Assembly: GCA_019916065.1 (NCBI GenBank)
Contig: CM034236.1
Location: 55,332,690 to 55,396,689 of the forward strand
Direction: 5' to 3'
DNA: 64,000 nt
Origin: Vitellaria paradoxa
Taxonomy: Eukaryota > Streptophyta > Magnoliopsida > Ericales > Sapotaceae
The notes under the pieces were generated by a model, which was not told where the DNA came from, did not search any database, and worked only from the letters and a program-made list of their open reading frames with translations. Below are positions 11,612 to 21,982 of the stretch, in pieces. The number at the start of each line of letters is the position of its first letter. The first letter of the stretch is position 1. Position numbers and translations under genes: made by a program.

Positions 11612-14211
11612 TTAAATCCATTTCTTGATTCTTTTAACCTGCAATAATGAAATTGCACGAAGTGGTGTAGCCAGAATTCTTCTCCTACAAGCAAGAAACT
11701 CCTGAGACACTCTTAGCATTGTCGGCCGAGATCTAGGTTGTAAATCCAAGCATGCAAATGCGAGTGTAGTAGCTAGAACAAGACTCTCCACAACTAGAGG
11801 ATTCGTTGGAGGTGAAAGACGGGCATCTAATATATCAATTAGCATTATGTTTGGGCTGAAGGTGATGCCAACGATGAGAGAACTTCTCCCGGATGCCTTC
11901 CCATAATTGTTTCTAGTGCCAGTACCCGAAACTATAAACATCACACTTCTCTGTCACGGCCATTGTATAGGCAAGTTCTGCAAAAATCAAAAAGGAAATC
12001 GCTAGAAGTGTACAAGGATTGAAAATTATAGCTTGATAAATAGATGTTTGAAAAAGGTTAAAATTTCTACCTGGGGCAATATATCCAAGAGTGCCGGCAG
12101 TTAAGGTTTGATTGGATGAATCAGGGTATATTAATCTAGCCGTACCAAAGTCAGAGACAAAAGCTACCATTTCCGAGTTCAAAGAATGTTGTTGCTTGAT
12201 ATGTCTCTGTGAAACAATCGGCGGAGTGCAATCATGATGCAAGTAAGATAAAGCATGTGCCGTTTCTTTGATGATGTTTATTCTATGAATCCATTGCAAT
12301 TCAACAGCTCATCATCAATTCTAAGGGCACAGAATAAGCTCCCCCTTTCCATGTACTCGTACACCAGGAACATGCACTTGTTGTGCAAGCAAAACCCATA
12401 AAGCTTCACTATGTTCCGGTGCCGTATGTTACTTAGCATCTGCACTTCATTTCTGAAACTCTGTCGGAGGCTGGATCCTCTGCTTCAAAATGATGGAGCT
12501 TCTTCAGGGCAACTACTTTGCTGCTAGGTAACTGTGCTTTGTAAACGCTGCCATAACCGCCAGTTCCAATGCAATATTTGATGTCAAAATCATTTGTTGC
12601 CTTGATGATATCTTCATATGCAAGTGTTCCATCATAATTCCAAATCGAGCAGATATCCCCATTCTTGATGACTTCTTCCATAGGTTGGCTCTTTTTTGAC
12701 TTTAATCGACAAGATAATAGATATCCAGCCAAAACAAGGATCCCTATGATGGGCACAGAAATTATGAGAGAAGCTGACTATCTTCTTTTTTGAAGAGAAG
12801 TAATAATGGCGGGAATTGTGATCCTGTTGGGTTTGACACTGGAGAGCAGTGTGCGACAAATTCACAGTTGCCGAGAGGAGCAAATAAAATAGGAGATATT
12901 TCCAGAGAAATTATTGTGGGAGAGATTTAAATATTCTAACCCTGGCAAATTTGCAAGAACAGATATTGTTCCACTCAAATGATTTTCGCTCAATGCCAAG
13001 TGCGTCAAATCTTGGAGACAACCCAAGTCGGTTGGAAGAGGCCCATTGAGGAAATTATGACTGAGGTCTAGTTGTTTCAACGTTATCATATACCCTATTT
13101 GTGAAGGTATTGGACCCGTAAATTTATTAAAACTCAAATCCATTCAATCAAATTGTTTAGATTTCCCATTTCTGGACGGATGTGACTACTAAGTTGATTC
13201 GAATTGATATACAAATAAATTAAATTGGATAACTGACCCATAGATGGTGGGATTAGACCAACAAGATTGTTATTACTTACTCCAAAAGAAGAGACTTTTT
13301 AAAATTCCAAATTTCTACGGAGAGGAACAGTTAAAATAATTTGAATCGATAGACAGATAGGTTAAGTGGGTTAAATTACCGATAGATGGTGAGACTAGAC
13401 CAACAAAGTTGTTATTACTTATATCCAAAAGAGGAGACTTTTTAAGTTCTAAATTTCTACGGGATGAAACAGTTAAAATAATTTGAATCGATAGACAGAT
13501 AGGTTAAGTGGTGTTAAATTACCGATAGATGGTGAGATTAGACCAACAAAGTTGGTTATTACTTATTTTCAAATGAGAGAGACTTTTCAAGTTTCCAATT
13601 TCTGTGGGGATGGAACAGTTAAAATGATTTGAATCGATAGACAGATAGGTTAAGTGGGTTAAATTACCGATAGATGGTGAGATTAGACCAACAAAGTTGT
13701 TTAATTACTTATATTCAAAAGAGATAGACTTTTTAAAGCTCCAAATTTCTACGGGATGGAACAGTTTAAAATAATTTGAATCGATAGACAGATGAGTTAA
13801 GTGGGTTAAATTACCGATGGATGGAAGGATTGGACTAATGAGATTGTTACAAGAGAGATCAAGGTAAGTCAGCTTTGAGAGAGTACCGATTTCGTCAGGG
13901 ATGCCTCCAATAAGCCCAGAAAAGGACATGTCAAGAGTTTCAAGGTTTGGCAAGGATGACCAATTCATGCTCTCCAGCTTTACTGCATTTAATTGAGAAA
14001 GGAGCCGTATAACTGTGACACTTCCTGCCCCATTGCAAGTTACTCCTTCCAACTCACAGTGATTTGCTGAAGAAGAATTCATATCGGTTCCCCACCACCC
14101 ACTATTCAGTAGAGCTTTCTTCTCCATTGATGATGAGAACGATGACATTGATGATGATTTAGCAGCAAAAGCGAGCGCTAAATTACTCATCATCATCATC
14201 ATAGTCACCAT
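11612..14211 (-). pseudogene. LRR receptor-like kinase pseudogene, paralogue of the intact gene at 54.8-57.2 kb
   Basis: Read on the minus strand it begins with an M/V-rich hydrophobic leader, then [13 protein letters not shown] and a Cys-pair LRR N-terminal cap. LRRs, a membrane segment near 12,700-12,760, a Gly loop ([11 protein letters not shown]), VALKK and the last kinase exon follow. An intron lies at about 11,978-12,070, as in the paralogue. Lesions include loss of frame through the LRRs (13,140-13,710), an extra T before the HRD codons near 12,215 compensated by a loss 12 codons later (HRDISSNN is read as SQRHIKQQ), and a missing base near 11,925 that breaks subdomain IX. The stop region is shifted too. 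With several independent breaks, a functional receptor is very unlikely. A TATA box like that of the intact copy is kept upstream. Confidence 0.85.
13376..13830 (-). repeat. 144-bp tandem array equal to two LRR units
   Basis: The landmark 'accgatagatgg' or its variant recurs at about 13,378, 13,521, 13,666 and 13,813 (spacing 143, 145, 147). Each unit encodes two 24-residue LRRs in the parental gene. The intact paralogue has about two corresponding units (near 56,620 and 56,765), so the array expanded here. Unit lengths that are not multiples of three now break the frame. Confidence 0.8.
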
Positions 14212-14314
14212 GCATATAATTGCAACAAGTATCTTAGAGCAACAGGGGACATTATATTATTTGTTCTCATATTGGGCGTACGCACAAGTATGAAGTATGT
14301 ATATTAGCTATCGT

Positions 14315-14324
14315 CTATATATAG
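14315..14324 (-). promoter_or_regulatory. TATA-box candidate of the RLK pseudogene
   Basis: CTATATATAG lies on the minus-strand upstream side of the 14,211 start region, in the same context as the shorter TATA element of the intact paralogue (57,266-57,273). The flanking sequence is nearly identical in both copies to about 14,615 and 57,530. Confidence 0.5.
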
Positions 14325-14616
14325 CAAGCACGTCTTCATCTATAGATCAGAGCTCAAGGTCTGCCTTTCAGCATTTTTCAATTTTTTCCACCGAGGAGTT
14401 ATTGCTACGAATATGCAAGCGTAACTTCCTTTATCCCCGTAGTTATGACTTGGAAGTCTTGAACGAGTATGCAAGGTTCACTTGTTTCACTCAAGGCCAA
14501 CACAAGTCAGGTCTCCTAAAAGTGCCAAGAGTAATAATCCATATATATATATATATTTTTGGTAGGTATGATTCCATATTACTATTGAAAAAAATAAAAA
14601 TTATATAAAAGTAGTT

Positions 14617-15487
14617 GGTTAGACGTTTTTCTGTTTTTTTTTTAATATTTTCAAAATTTTTGTAAATTGGTAATAGAAGCTATTTATTAAATTTGTCTAT
14701 ATTATTTGTTTCCAAAAAAACAAAACTTAAATAAAAAAATGGAAACAAAAAAAAGCATTTTAGTTTTTTTTTTTCTATTACAAATAGTTTTTCAATTTTA
14801 ACATTTGTCTATTTTTGTTGCATTATATTAAAAGAAATTATTTTATTCAAATATTTTATTAAACTAAAATTATTTTATGAATAATTAATTAAATTAATTA
14901 ATATGAATATATATTATTAAATTATTTGTATAAATAATAAAATAAAGCATACAATAAATTTAATAATTAATTTAATTAATCAAATTAATATAAAATATAT
15001 TTTATATAAATTATTTTTAATAATTAATAAATTTAAATGAATTAATTTTACTTAATTTAATAATTAATATAATTTAATTAATTTAACCAATAGTAAATAT
15101 ATTTTATTAAATTATATTAAGTAAATATCATAATTAAATTTATTATTAAATATATTTTATTAAATATTGTATTTAAATTATAATTAATATATTTTATATT
15201 TACTGTATTAATGATATAATATTTATATTTTAATTCAATATATTTTAATAAATAATATAATTAAATTATATTATATGAAATAGGTTTATTAAATTTAATT
15301 AATTTTTTAAAAACTAATAAAATTAAATATTTCATAAAAATAAAAAATTACATAATTGTAAATTTAAAATTATTTTTTAAATATAATTTCCAGTTTCATT
15401 TTAAAAAATAAAACAATAACAAAAAATAAATAACCGGCAGATATGAATATATAAACGTAAACAGAAAAATAATAGTGTTATCAAACC
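14617..15487. repeat. AT-rich repeat, MITE-like
   Basis: A very AT-rich block (TTAATTAA, AAATATATTTTAT) that begins where similarity to the 57.5-kb paralogous flank ends. Related blocks lie at 20,290-20,690 and 22,485-23,058. All three end with a similar phrase ('accaaacgg', 'gccaaacgg', 'atcaaacccc'). I infer one non-autonomous AT-rich element family; boundaries are approximate and no target duplication was confirmed. Confidence 0.45.
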
Positions 15488-15496
15488 CCTATTAGC

Positions 15497-15755
15497 AGTT
15501 CATTGTCTCTCCCCTCCATCTTGATCGCACTGCGTAAGAAAGGGGTCGTGGAAATTTCAATCTTGACATAAAAAAAAAAAAAAAAAAAAAAATTCTTGAA
15601 CCCGGCCCGTAGTCTTTGTTAAGTCAAGCTGTAGTTACAAAGGCCATCCCAAATAGAAAGTCCCAAGTTTTTCTGCGGGGCCCCAAACTTGAAGACTTTC
15701 GATTGGCTGACGGCGGTGGAAAGGGCCGGCCGAGAGGACGCGGTCTTACCGCACT
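15497..15755. repeat. Dispersed conserved block, copy 1 (W-box bearing)
   Basis: Contains the shared landmarks 'cgcactgcgtaagaaaggg', 'gtggaaatttcaatctt', 'gttaagtcaagct', 'gcggggcccc', 'gaagactttcgattggctga' and 'cggcggtgg'. AGTCAA at 15,622-15,627 is a reversed W-box (TTGACT). It is GC-richer than its surroundings. Open frames across it are not conserved among copies, so it is not treated as coding. Confidence 0.7.
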
Positions 15756-16415
15756 ATCAAAAACTATACATAAGAAAATCATAGAATATGTAATTGGTAG
15801 GTATTTCCTTCAACATTCCTTTATGGTTGCAAAGAGTAATGATCGATTTTACTATTTAAAAGAGTTTTTTTTTATAAAATATTTCTTGAATAATCTTTTT
15901 TTTTTTTAATTTCGTCCTCAAATTATTAAATACATCTATTATATTCTTAAATCATGTAATTGTGTTTTATTTGGTCCAATTACTAATTCTATCTATTAAA
16001 ATTAACATAAAAATTATTCATGACTTTATCATTAAAAGGGACATTTTCAAAGATCTTTTGAAAAAAAAAATAAATAGAAGTAGTTTGCTAAATGTTTGTG
16101 TATTTTTTACGCCTTTGTCCAGGTCATGAATATGTAAAATTATGCTACAAGAGTGCCTCTAGTTAGTAAGAACAAAACTATACCTAATGTATATTCTATG
16201 TGTCCTCCTTCCACCTCACAACTTAAAATCTACATTAATTGTCTCATATTTTTAATTCAAAATTTTTAAACAAAATAAGTTGCATTCCCGTTCTTCCAAA
16301 AATATTTACTCCCATTAATTAGTGTCGTTCTTGCAACAACAAGGTATTCTTCCCATTTTGTAGAGCTGTTAGGAGAGGATTAAATATATGAGATGGTTCT
16401 ACACTTATGTCGAGG
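15756..16415. other. AT-rich intergenic spacer
   Basis: No gene is seen. The part from about 16,060 resembles 17,880-18,370, 21,060-21,130 and 60,220-60,760 ('tagtttgctaaa', 'gtagagctattaggagagga'), so it is duplicated flank of RLK copies. Confidence 0.5.
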
Positions 16416-16545
16416 GTATGTTTGGAGTGATAAAAAAATGAGATAAGTTGTGAGTTTGTGATTCGTGTAGCGAAATAGAAAGTGAATAATTTTTAAAATT
16501 TTTAAGAAATTTTTAGAGTTTTACAGTAAATTAGACGGAGCCTGA
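16416..16545. repeat. Short MITE-like repeat ('gtttggagtgataaaaaa' family)
   Basis: Shares 'gagtgataaaaa', 'gtgagtttgtgattcgtgta' and 'agtgaataatttttaga' landmarks with 28,147-28,310 and 33,163-33,300, and less clearly with 34,028-34,165. Short, AT-rich and non-coding. Confidence 0.5.
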
Positions 16546-16707
16546 GTAATGATTTTTTCTTGTGCAAACACGGGCCCCGCTGGGTCATCTCACCGACCAA
16601 TCTTTGGTAGGCTTAAAACAATTAAATATTGAAAACTTTTTCTCGTTATTTAATTAAATATGCTCTCTTATGAAAGTTATAGATTTGTGTTACTGAAAAA
16701 TTTCGTA

Positions 16708-16970
16708 GTTCATTGCTCTCCTCCTCTCCATCTTGAATAGCACTGCGTAAGAAAGGGGGTGTGGAAATTTCAATCTCTGACATAATTGAAAAAAAAAAAA
16801 AAATTACCTTGACCTGTCGTTGGTCTTTGTTAAGTCAAGCTCCATCAGGAAGGGATCCCAAAGAGCACGTTTTTGAAGTCTCAAGTCGTTCTGCGGGGCC
16901 CAAGCTTGAAGACTTTCGATTGGCTGACGGCGAAGGCAGAGAGGAGGTGGTCTTACTGGACTTGGCTTTC
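16708..16970. repeat. Dispersed conserved block, copy 2 (W-box bearing)
   Basis: Same landmarks in the same order as the block at 15,497. It contains TTGACC (forward W-box) near 16,809 and AGTCAA at 16,833-16,838. The preceding 16,565-16,700 is itself repeated at 28,370-28,510. Confidence 0.7.
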
Positions 16971-18806
16971 AAAACTATGCATGAGAAAATCATAGACTAT
17001 AAAATTGGCAGATATTTGAATCAAATTCATAAATCTAATTATAATAATCAATTCGATCTAAATTTAAAAGTAATCGATACAATTTGTATTCATATATCTA
17101 ACGAATTTGATTTATTTTAAAAAATAATTTTCAAGAAAGCAACCAAGTATTGAGTTGACCGTGTCACTTCCTTCCATCGTCCATATCACAAAAAAAAAAA
17201 AAAAACCTAGGAATCAACCACGTGTAGATGGCATTATAGCTCCGAACACTTCCCCGGTGGTCTATCAGACCACCAGCCGTTGCTTCCCATATTTGAAATT
17301 CCAGACGTTTGTGATGTACCTGATCAGCCCCCCAGCAAGCTTGTAGGGTTACACACCAGGTACCTCGGAGACGAATTTGATTTCTCCACGCACCGGTTTC
17401 GCAGCTCCGCTGTTCATTGATGATTAATTGATGATGATTCATCCACTATCTATCTAGACCCACACAATGACACAAACTTGTATTCCACCCCCTCAATTGT
17501 CCAGTTATTGTGTGAGTGTGTGTGTGTATATATATATATATATAGAGTAAAGTAAAATAGTTAAAATATTTAATTTTATTCTACGTAATTTTTTATTTCT
17601 TAAATTTTTTATTTTTTACTTTTAATATCTTATTTTTAAAAATATATAGATCTAGCGGATCATTCACATTCAGATCCATTAATTCTTAAATTTAATGGAT
17701 CTAGATCTGTTGACTTATGAATTTAATTGGGGATTTGATCAAACATTTTTGAATCAAATCCGGATCAAATTTGAAACAAATTCAATCCATTGACAGGTTT
17801 ATTGGTAAGTAATAATTTTCCTTCGACATTCCTTCATGATTGCTAAGAGTAATGATAGATGTTACTATTATTAAACAAAAAAAAGATAGAAATTGTTTGC
17901 TAAGGGTCAATTTGTAAAATGATCAGTTTTCAGTTTTTATTGCTTAATTTTAATTTTTAGTTTAAATATGTATATATATATATATTTAAAAAAATAACTT
18001 GAATGTGAGAGATTGTGACAAGAGTGATTAAATGTTTCCTAGTGTGTGGTCTCTTATACAAAAACCAAGAAACTGGAATGGATTCAATTAGAATATTGCT
18101 CCGATTATTTCAAAAGCTAGTTACAGGATTGCCTTTAGTTGGGAAGAACAAAACTATTACATAATATATGGACTCTGTGCCCTCCTCCCACCTCACAAGT
18201 TAAAATCCACATTATTAATTTCTTATATTTTTAATTAAAATTTTTTAAATAAATAAATTGCACTCCCTTTCTTCAAAAAATATTGACTCCCACTAATTAG
18301 TGTGTTCTTGCAACAAGAAGGTATTAATTATTCTCATTTTGCAGACCTATTAGGGAGAGGACTAAAGATATAAGAGTGTTCTTATATGTGCGGTGTGACA
18401 ATTTTTTCTTGTAAATATCTTTTTTTGAAATTAGGAGTGAATATAACTAAATTTTTTAATCAAAACATTTATATTTAGTTTAAATCGTTTAGTTTATTTA
18501 ATTGCTCCGTTTTGGAGGTTACATAAATTTTAATTTTTGATTCGGCGTATGGAAAAAATGAAAATAAATCAATCAAATTTATCATTTTATATGAAATCAT
18601 ATATAAATAAAATATAAATATATTAAAACCGAGCAAACCAAATTTGAATAGAAATATTTGAGAATCAAATTAAATAGTCTATCCCTCTTTTTGGACCAAA
18701 GTTCACATATCCAACAAGTTGTTCGGTCTAACATATAGCAAATCATGCGACGATGATGACAATAGTGAAACCTCCAGGAAATTACATATTTCTTTCATCC
18801 ATTAAT
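16971..18806. other. Intergenic spacer with duplicated RLK flank
   Basis: No gene is seen. A GC-richer stretch at 17,200-17,450 matches nothing else in the window. From about 17,815 to the RLK fragment at 18,807 the sequence parallels 21,000-21,980 ('aagagtaatgat', 'gattcggcgta', 'acatatagcaaatcatgcg'), but lacks the MITE at 21,228-21,655. Confidence 0.55.
17514..17544. repeat. (TG)n(TA)n microsatellite
   Basis: TG repeats run directly into about ten TA repeats, in non-coding spacer. Confidence 0.9.
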
Positions 18807-18990
18807 TTATAAATCTCTTGATTCATTAGTTGTCCCATTGTAATTGACTGCGGAAGGCTCGTAGTGGTGGTCCACGAGCAAAAAATTCTGAGCCAACCTT
18901 TTGCATCGCTGCTCGAGACCTTGGGTTGGGATGCAAGCAGGGCTATTGCCACCGTTGCTATAACAACAAAATTTGGACAAGCAATTGCTG
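18807..18990 (-). pseudogene. C-terminal RLK kinase fragment
   Basis: The minus strand ends with residues NESRDL and a stop, parallel to DESRDL at 21,983. The homologous run covers the 'RSRPTM' region and the 'ATVAI.C' helix to about 18,990, then stops abruptly. Frame is not kept. It is the truncated tail of a copy of the MIK2-like RLK at 22-26 kb. Confidence 0.7.
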
Positions 18991-19344
18991 TTTGTGGCTG
19001 TTTTTGGGTTGTTGGGTTGATGTTCTTTTATTTTTGCTGCTGGGTTGTAATTTCTATTTGTTTCTAGTTTCCCTCTAACTAGTCTCTCATAGGTTTATCA
19101 CTCAGATTTGGTTTGTGATTGGTGTTGAGTTAGCATCTCTATACTTTAGTATTTAGACGTTTGCTAAACATTATTTTTATTCTGAACTTACGTTTGTGTC
19201 AAATTGACTTGAGTGTCTAACTTGTGAGTTATCAAAACTAGTTGATGTGAGCTCTATTTTATTATTAGAGATATGTCCCATTACTTATGTACTTTATTTA
19301 TTATTAATTAATTATTTTTACCTTTTAAAAAAAAAGCCATATAT
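18991..19344. other. Spacer before the Cassandra element
   Basis: T-rich unique-looking sequence. I see no gene and no recognisable repeat. Confidence 0.5.
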
Positions 19345-19511
19345 TGTGATGGACCTACCTGTGCTTGTGAGGGGACTCTACTTACGGGAGAGTGAAGCAG
19401 GAGGTGAAGCAAAGAAGCAATACGTTTCATCCACATCGCTTGAGTAGTAAAAGGAAGTGACATATATGTAATATTCGATATCAATATAGTACAATGCGTT
19501 TTAAAGCCGTG

Positions 19512-19592
19512 AGGGCACTGGATTTAGTGAGAACTCCAGGATTAAGCGAACTTCAGTGGGGGTAGTTCTAGGATGGATGACTTCCTGGGAAG
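19512..19592 (+). other. 5S-rRNA-like domain, 5' LTR of Cassandra
   Basis: Reads like the plant 5S rRNA internal control region, with 'gaactccaggattaagcg' and 'ctaggatggatga' followed by 'cctgggaag'. It is diverged and embedded in an LTR, so it is not a functional 5S gene; in Cassandra it may keep a pol III promoter. Confidence 0.8.
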
Positions 19593-19950
19593 CAACTTAC
19601 CAAGCCAAAACGGAGAATATTGTATTATATAGATGCGGGCCGTTACAAATAGTATCAGAGCCATACCTAGCCGAAAGGGTGGATCACGCGTGGGCCCCGC
19701 GTGTAGGGGACTTGCCCGTGAAGGACTCTACCTGCGAAAGAGTGAAACAAGAGGCCACACAGGGACATGTGTCCTGTAAGAGGGGGATTGTGAGAGACCT
19801 GCTTGTGAGGGACTCTTCTTGTGAGAAAGTGAAGCAGAAGGTGAAGCAGAGCAGCAATACCTTTCATCCCACATCGCCTAGGTAGCGAAAAGAAGTGACA
19901 TATATGTAATATTTGATATCAATATAGTATAACGCGTTTTAAAGCCGTAA

Positions 19951-20008
19951 GGGCATTGGATTTAGTAGGAACTCCAGGATTAAGCGCGTTCCAGTAGAGA
20001 TGGTACTA
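19951..20008 (+). other. Truncated 5S-rRNA-like domain, 3' LTR
   Basis: Matches the first two thirds of the 5S-like domain ('aactccaggattaagcgcg') and stops after 'gagatggtac', where the LTR restarts. The conserved 'ggatggatgacct' end is missing. Confidence 0.75.
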
Positions 20009-20100
20009 CCTTCCATCCCACATCGCTTGGATAATAGAAAGAAGTGGCATATATGTAATATTCGATATCAATATAGTACAACACGTTTTAAAGCCGTGAG

Positions 20101-20179
20101 GGTACTAGATTTAGTGGGAACTTCAAGGTTAAGCGTGCTCCAGTGGGGGCAGTATAAGGATGGATGACCTCTTGGGAAG
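20101..20179 (+). other. 5S-rRNA-like domain, extra LTR copy
   Basis: Contains 'ttaagcgtgctccagtgggg' and 'aaggatggatgacct' followed by 'cttgggaag'. 'ttaagcgtgct' is closer to the plant 5S consensus than the 5' LTR version. Confidence 0.8.
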
Positions 20180-20289
20180 CAACTTACCAAGCCCAAAGCG
20201 AAGAATATTGTACTATATGGATACGGATTATTACCTATGCCCATTTGGAGGATCCAAAAAATAAAAAAAATTAACTTTTGGTGTCTTAG

Positions 20290-20690
20290 GTGTTTAGTAA
20301 AATAATTATATTTTACATTAATTAAATAAATTAAATAAATTTAATTAGTTATTAAAAATAAATGAATAAAATATATTACATCTTAATTTAGATACTTAAA
20401 TTAAGTTTAATTATATTTTTTATTAAAAATAATTTAGTTTAATAAAATATTTGAATAAAATAATTCATTTGTATATGATTTAATAAAAATTGACAAAGTG
20501 TTAAAATTGAAAAAATACTTGTAATAGAAAAAATAGAGTAAAAACACTTTTTTATGTTTTTTCTATTTAAATTTTTATTTTTCAAAAATTAAAAATATAA
20601 ATAAATTTAATAAATATATTTTTATTATCAGTTTATAAAATTTTAAAAATATAAATAAAAAAATAAAAAATAAAAATATTACCAAACGGG
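20290..20690. repeat. AT-rich repeat, MITE-like (second copy)
   Basis: Begins with 'aggtgtttagtaaaat' and ends with 'attaccaaacgggtgc', whose reverse complement resembles the start, suggesting terminal inverted repeats. The interior is almost pure A/T. Related to 14,617-15,487 and 22,485-23,058. Confidence 0.5.
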
Positions 20691-20695
20691 TGCTC

Positions 20696-20965
20696 AGTAA
20701 TTCCATTGCCATCTCCTTTGCATCTGGAATCGCACTGCGGGTTGTGAAAATTTCAATCTTTGACATAATTAATAAAAAAGAAAATTTAATCTTGACCTGT
20801 ACTTGGTCTTTGTTAAGTCAAGCTCCGTTAGGAGGGCATCCCCAATAGCACGTTTTTAAAGTCCCAAGTCTTTCCGCGGCCCCCGGCTTGAAGACTTTCG
20901 ATTGGCTGACGGTGGTGGGAAGGCCCGGCGGAGAGGAGGTGGTCTTACCGAACTTGGCTTTTAAA
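20696..20965. repeat. Dispersed conserved block, copy 3 (W-box bearing)
   Basis: Has the same ordered landmarks as the copy at 16,708, including TTGACC near 20,792 and AGTCAA at 20,816-20,821. A tail 'caaagagtgatgatcgatat' follows near 21,040 as after copy 1. Confidence 0.7.
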
Positions 20966-21227
20966 ACTATATACGTAAGAAAATCAAAGAATATATAATT
21001 GCTGGGAAATGATTTTGCTTCTACATTCCTTTCTGATTGCAAAGAGTGATGATCGATATTACTATTGGAAAAAAAAAATAAAAAAAACTAGATTTTTGTA
21101 GAGCTATTAGGAGAGGACTAAAGGTTCGATCATAGATAGATGGACGATTTTTCTTGTGCAATTTTAAAAATTAAGAGTGAATAGAAAATTAAATTTTGAA
21201 TCAAACCATTCATATTTAGGGGTATTT

Positions 21228-21655
21228 GGAGCAACGAAAAACAATGAAAATAATTAAAAAATGTTATTTGGGTAATTTTTGACGTTTGGCGTACAGTCAC
21301 CAAGTCACGTTTTTCAAAGATAAATAGTGAAATTTTTTGACTTTCGTATTAGTTTTTTAGAGAAAAGCTATCAAAATGATTTTTTTCGGTCTGTCAGAAA
21401 TGTTTTACGTCAGAATTTATTGAAAGTTGTTGAAAAGTTTTGAAATTTGTAGAAAAAGTTATTGAGATTTATAGAATGTTATTTGGCTTTGTAAAAATTT
21501 TATTGAAATTTGTAAAAAGTTATTGGAATATGTAGATATATAAGTTTTTAAAAATTTCACGAAATAAGAGCAGTGCAAATGCGTTAGAGAATTTTAGAAA
21601 TTTTCATAAGCTTTCAGAGTTTTTCAGTAGTTTTTATCATACCAAAACCTTCCTT
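21228..21655 (+). repeat. MITE-like element, forward copy
   Basis: Runs from 'ggtatttggagcaacg' to 'ataccaaaacctt'. It is rich in 'gaaatttgtaaaaagtta' phrases, and the reverse complement of a related element is at 26,565-27,010. It interrupts RLK flank that is continuous at 18,480. No coding capacity. Confidence 0.55.
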
Positions 21656-21982
21656 TAGTTTAAATCATTCGGTTTATTTAATTGCTTCATTTTGAAGGTT
21701 ATTGTAAATTTAATTTTTGGTTCGGCGTAGAAAAATGAAACTAAATCGATTGAATTACCCTTTTACATTAAACTATATACTAATAAATATAAACATATTA
21801 AAGCGGACCAAACCAATTTTGAATGAAAATATTTGAAAATAAACTGAAAAGTTTGTCACTCTTTTGAACTCAAGTTCACATATGCAATAAATTGTTCAGT
21901 CTAACATATAACAAATCATGCGCTGATAACGACGACAATAATGAAACCTCCAAGAACTTACATATTTCTTTCATCCATTAAA

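Larger units (their letters stand above)
19345..20234 (+). mobile_element. Cassandra-type TRIM retrotransposon with 5S-like LTRs
   Basis: A non-coding miniature LTR retrotransposon. The 5' LTR is 19,345-19,647 (starts TGTGATGG, ends TTACA). A primer-binding site TAGTATCAGAGCC (tRNA-Met type, one base from TGGTATCAGAGCC) starts at 19,650. A purine-rich tract AAGAGGGGGA (19,778-19,787) precedes the 3' LTR start at 19,789 (TGTGAGAGACC). Each LTR carries a domain resembling plant 5S rRNA, the hallmark of Cassandra. The 3' side is unusual: the LTR breaks off at about 20,008 inside its 5S domain and restarts from 'taccttccatcccacatcg', giving a third, 5'-truncated LTR copy ending near 20,234. There is no coding capacity, so movement would need enzymes from other elements. 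Confidence 0.85.

Noticed and set aside
15616..17120. Open frames of about 100 codons across the conserved blocks (15,616 and 16,761)
   Set aside because: The five block copies do not keep a common frame; indels between copies are not multiples of three.
19512..20179. Genuine 5S rRNA genes
   Set aside because: The domains are diverged and incomplete, and lie in LTRs next to a tRNA-Met primer site and purine tract. This is the Cassandra arrangement.
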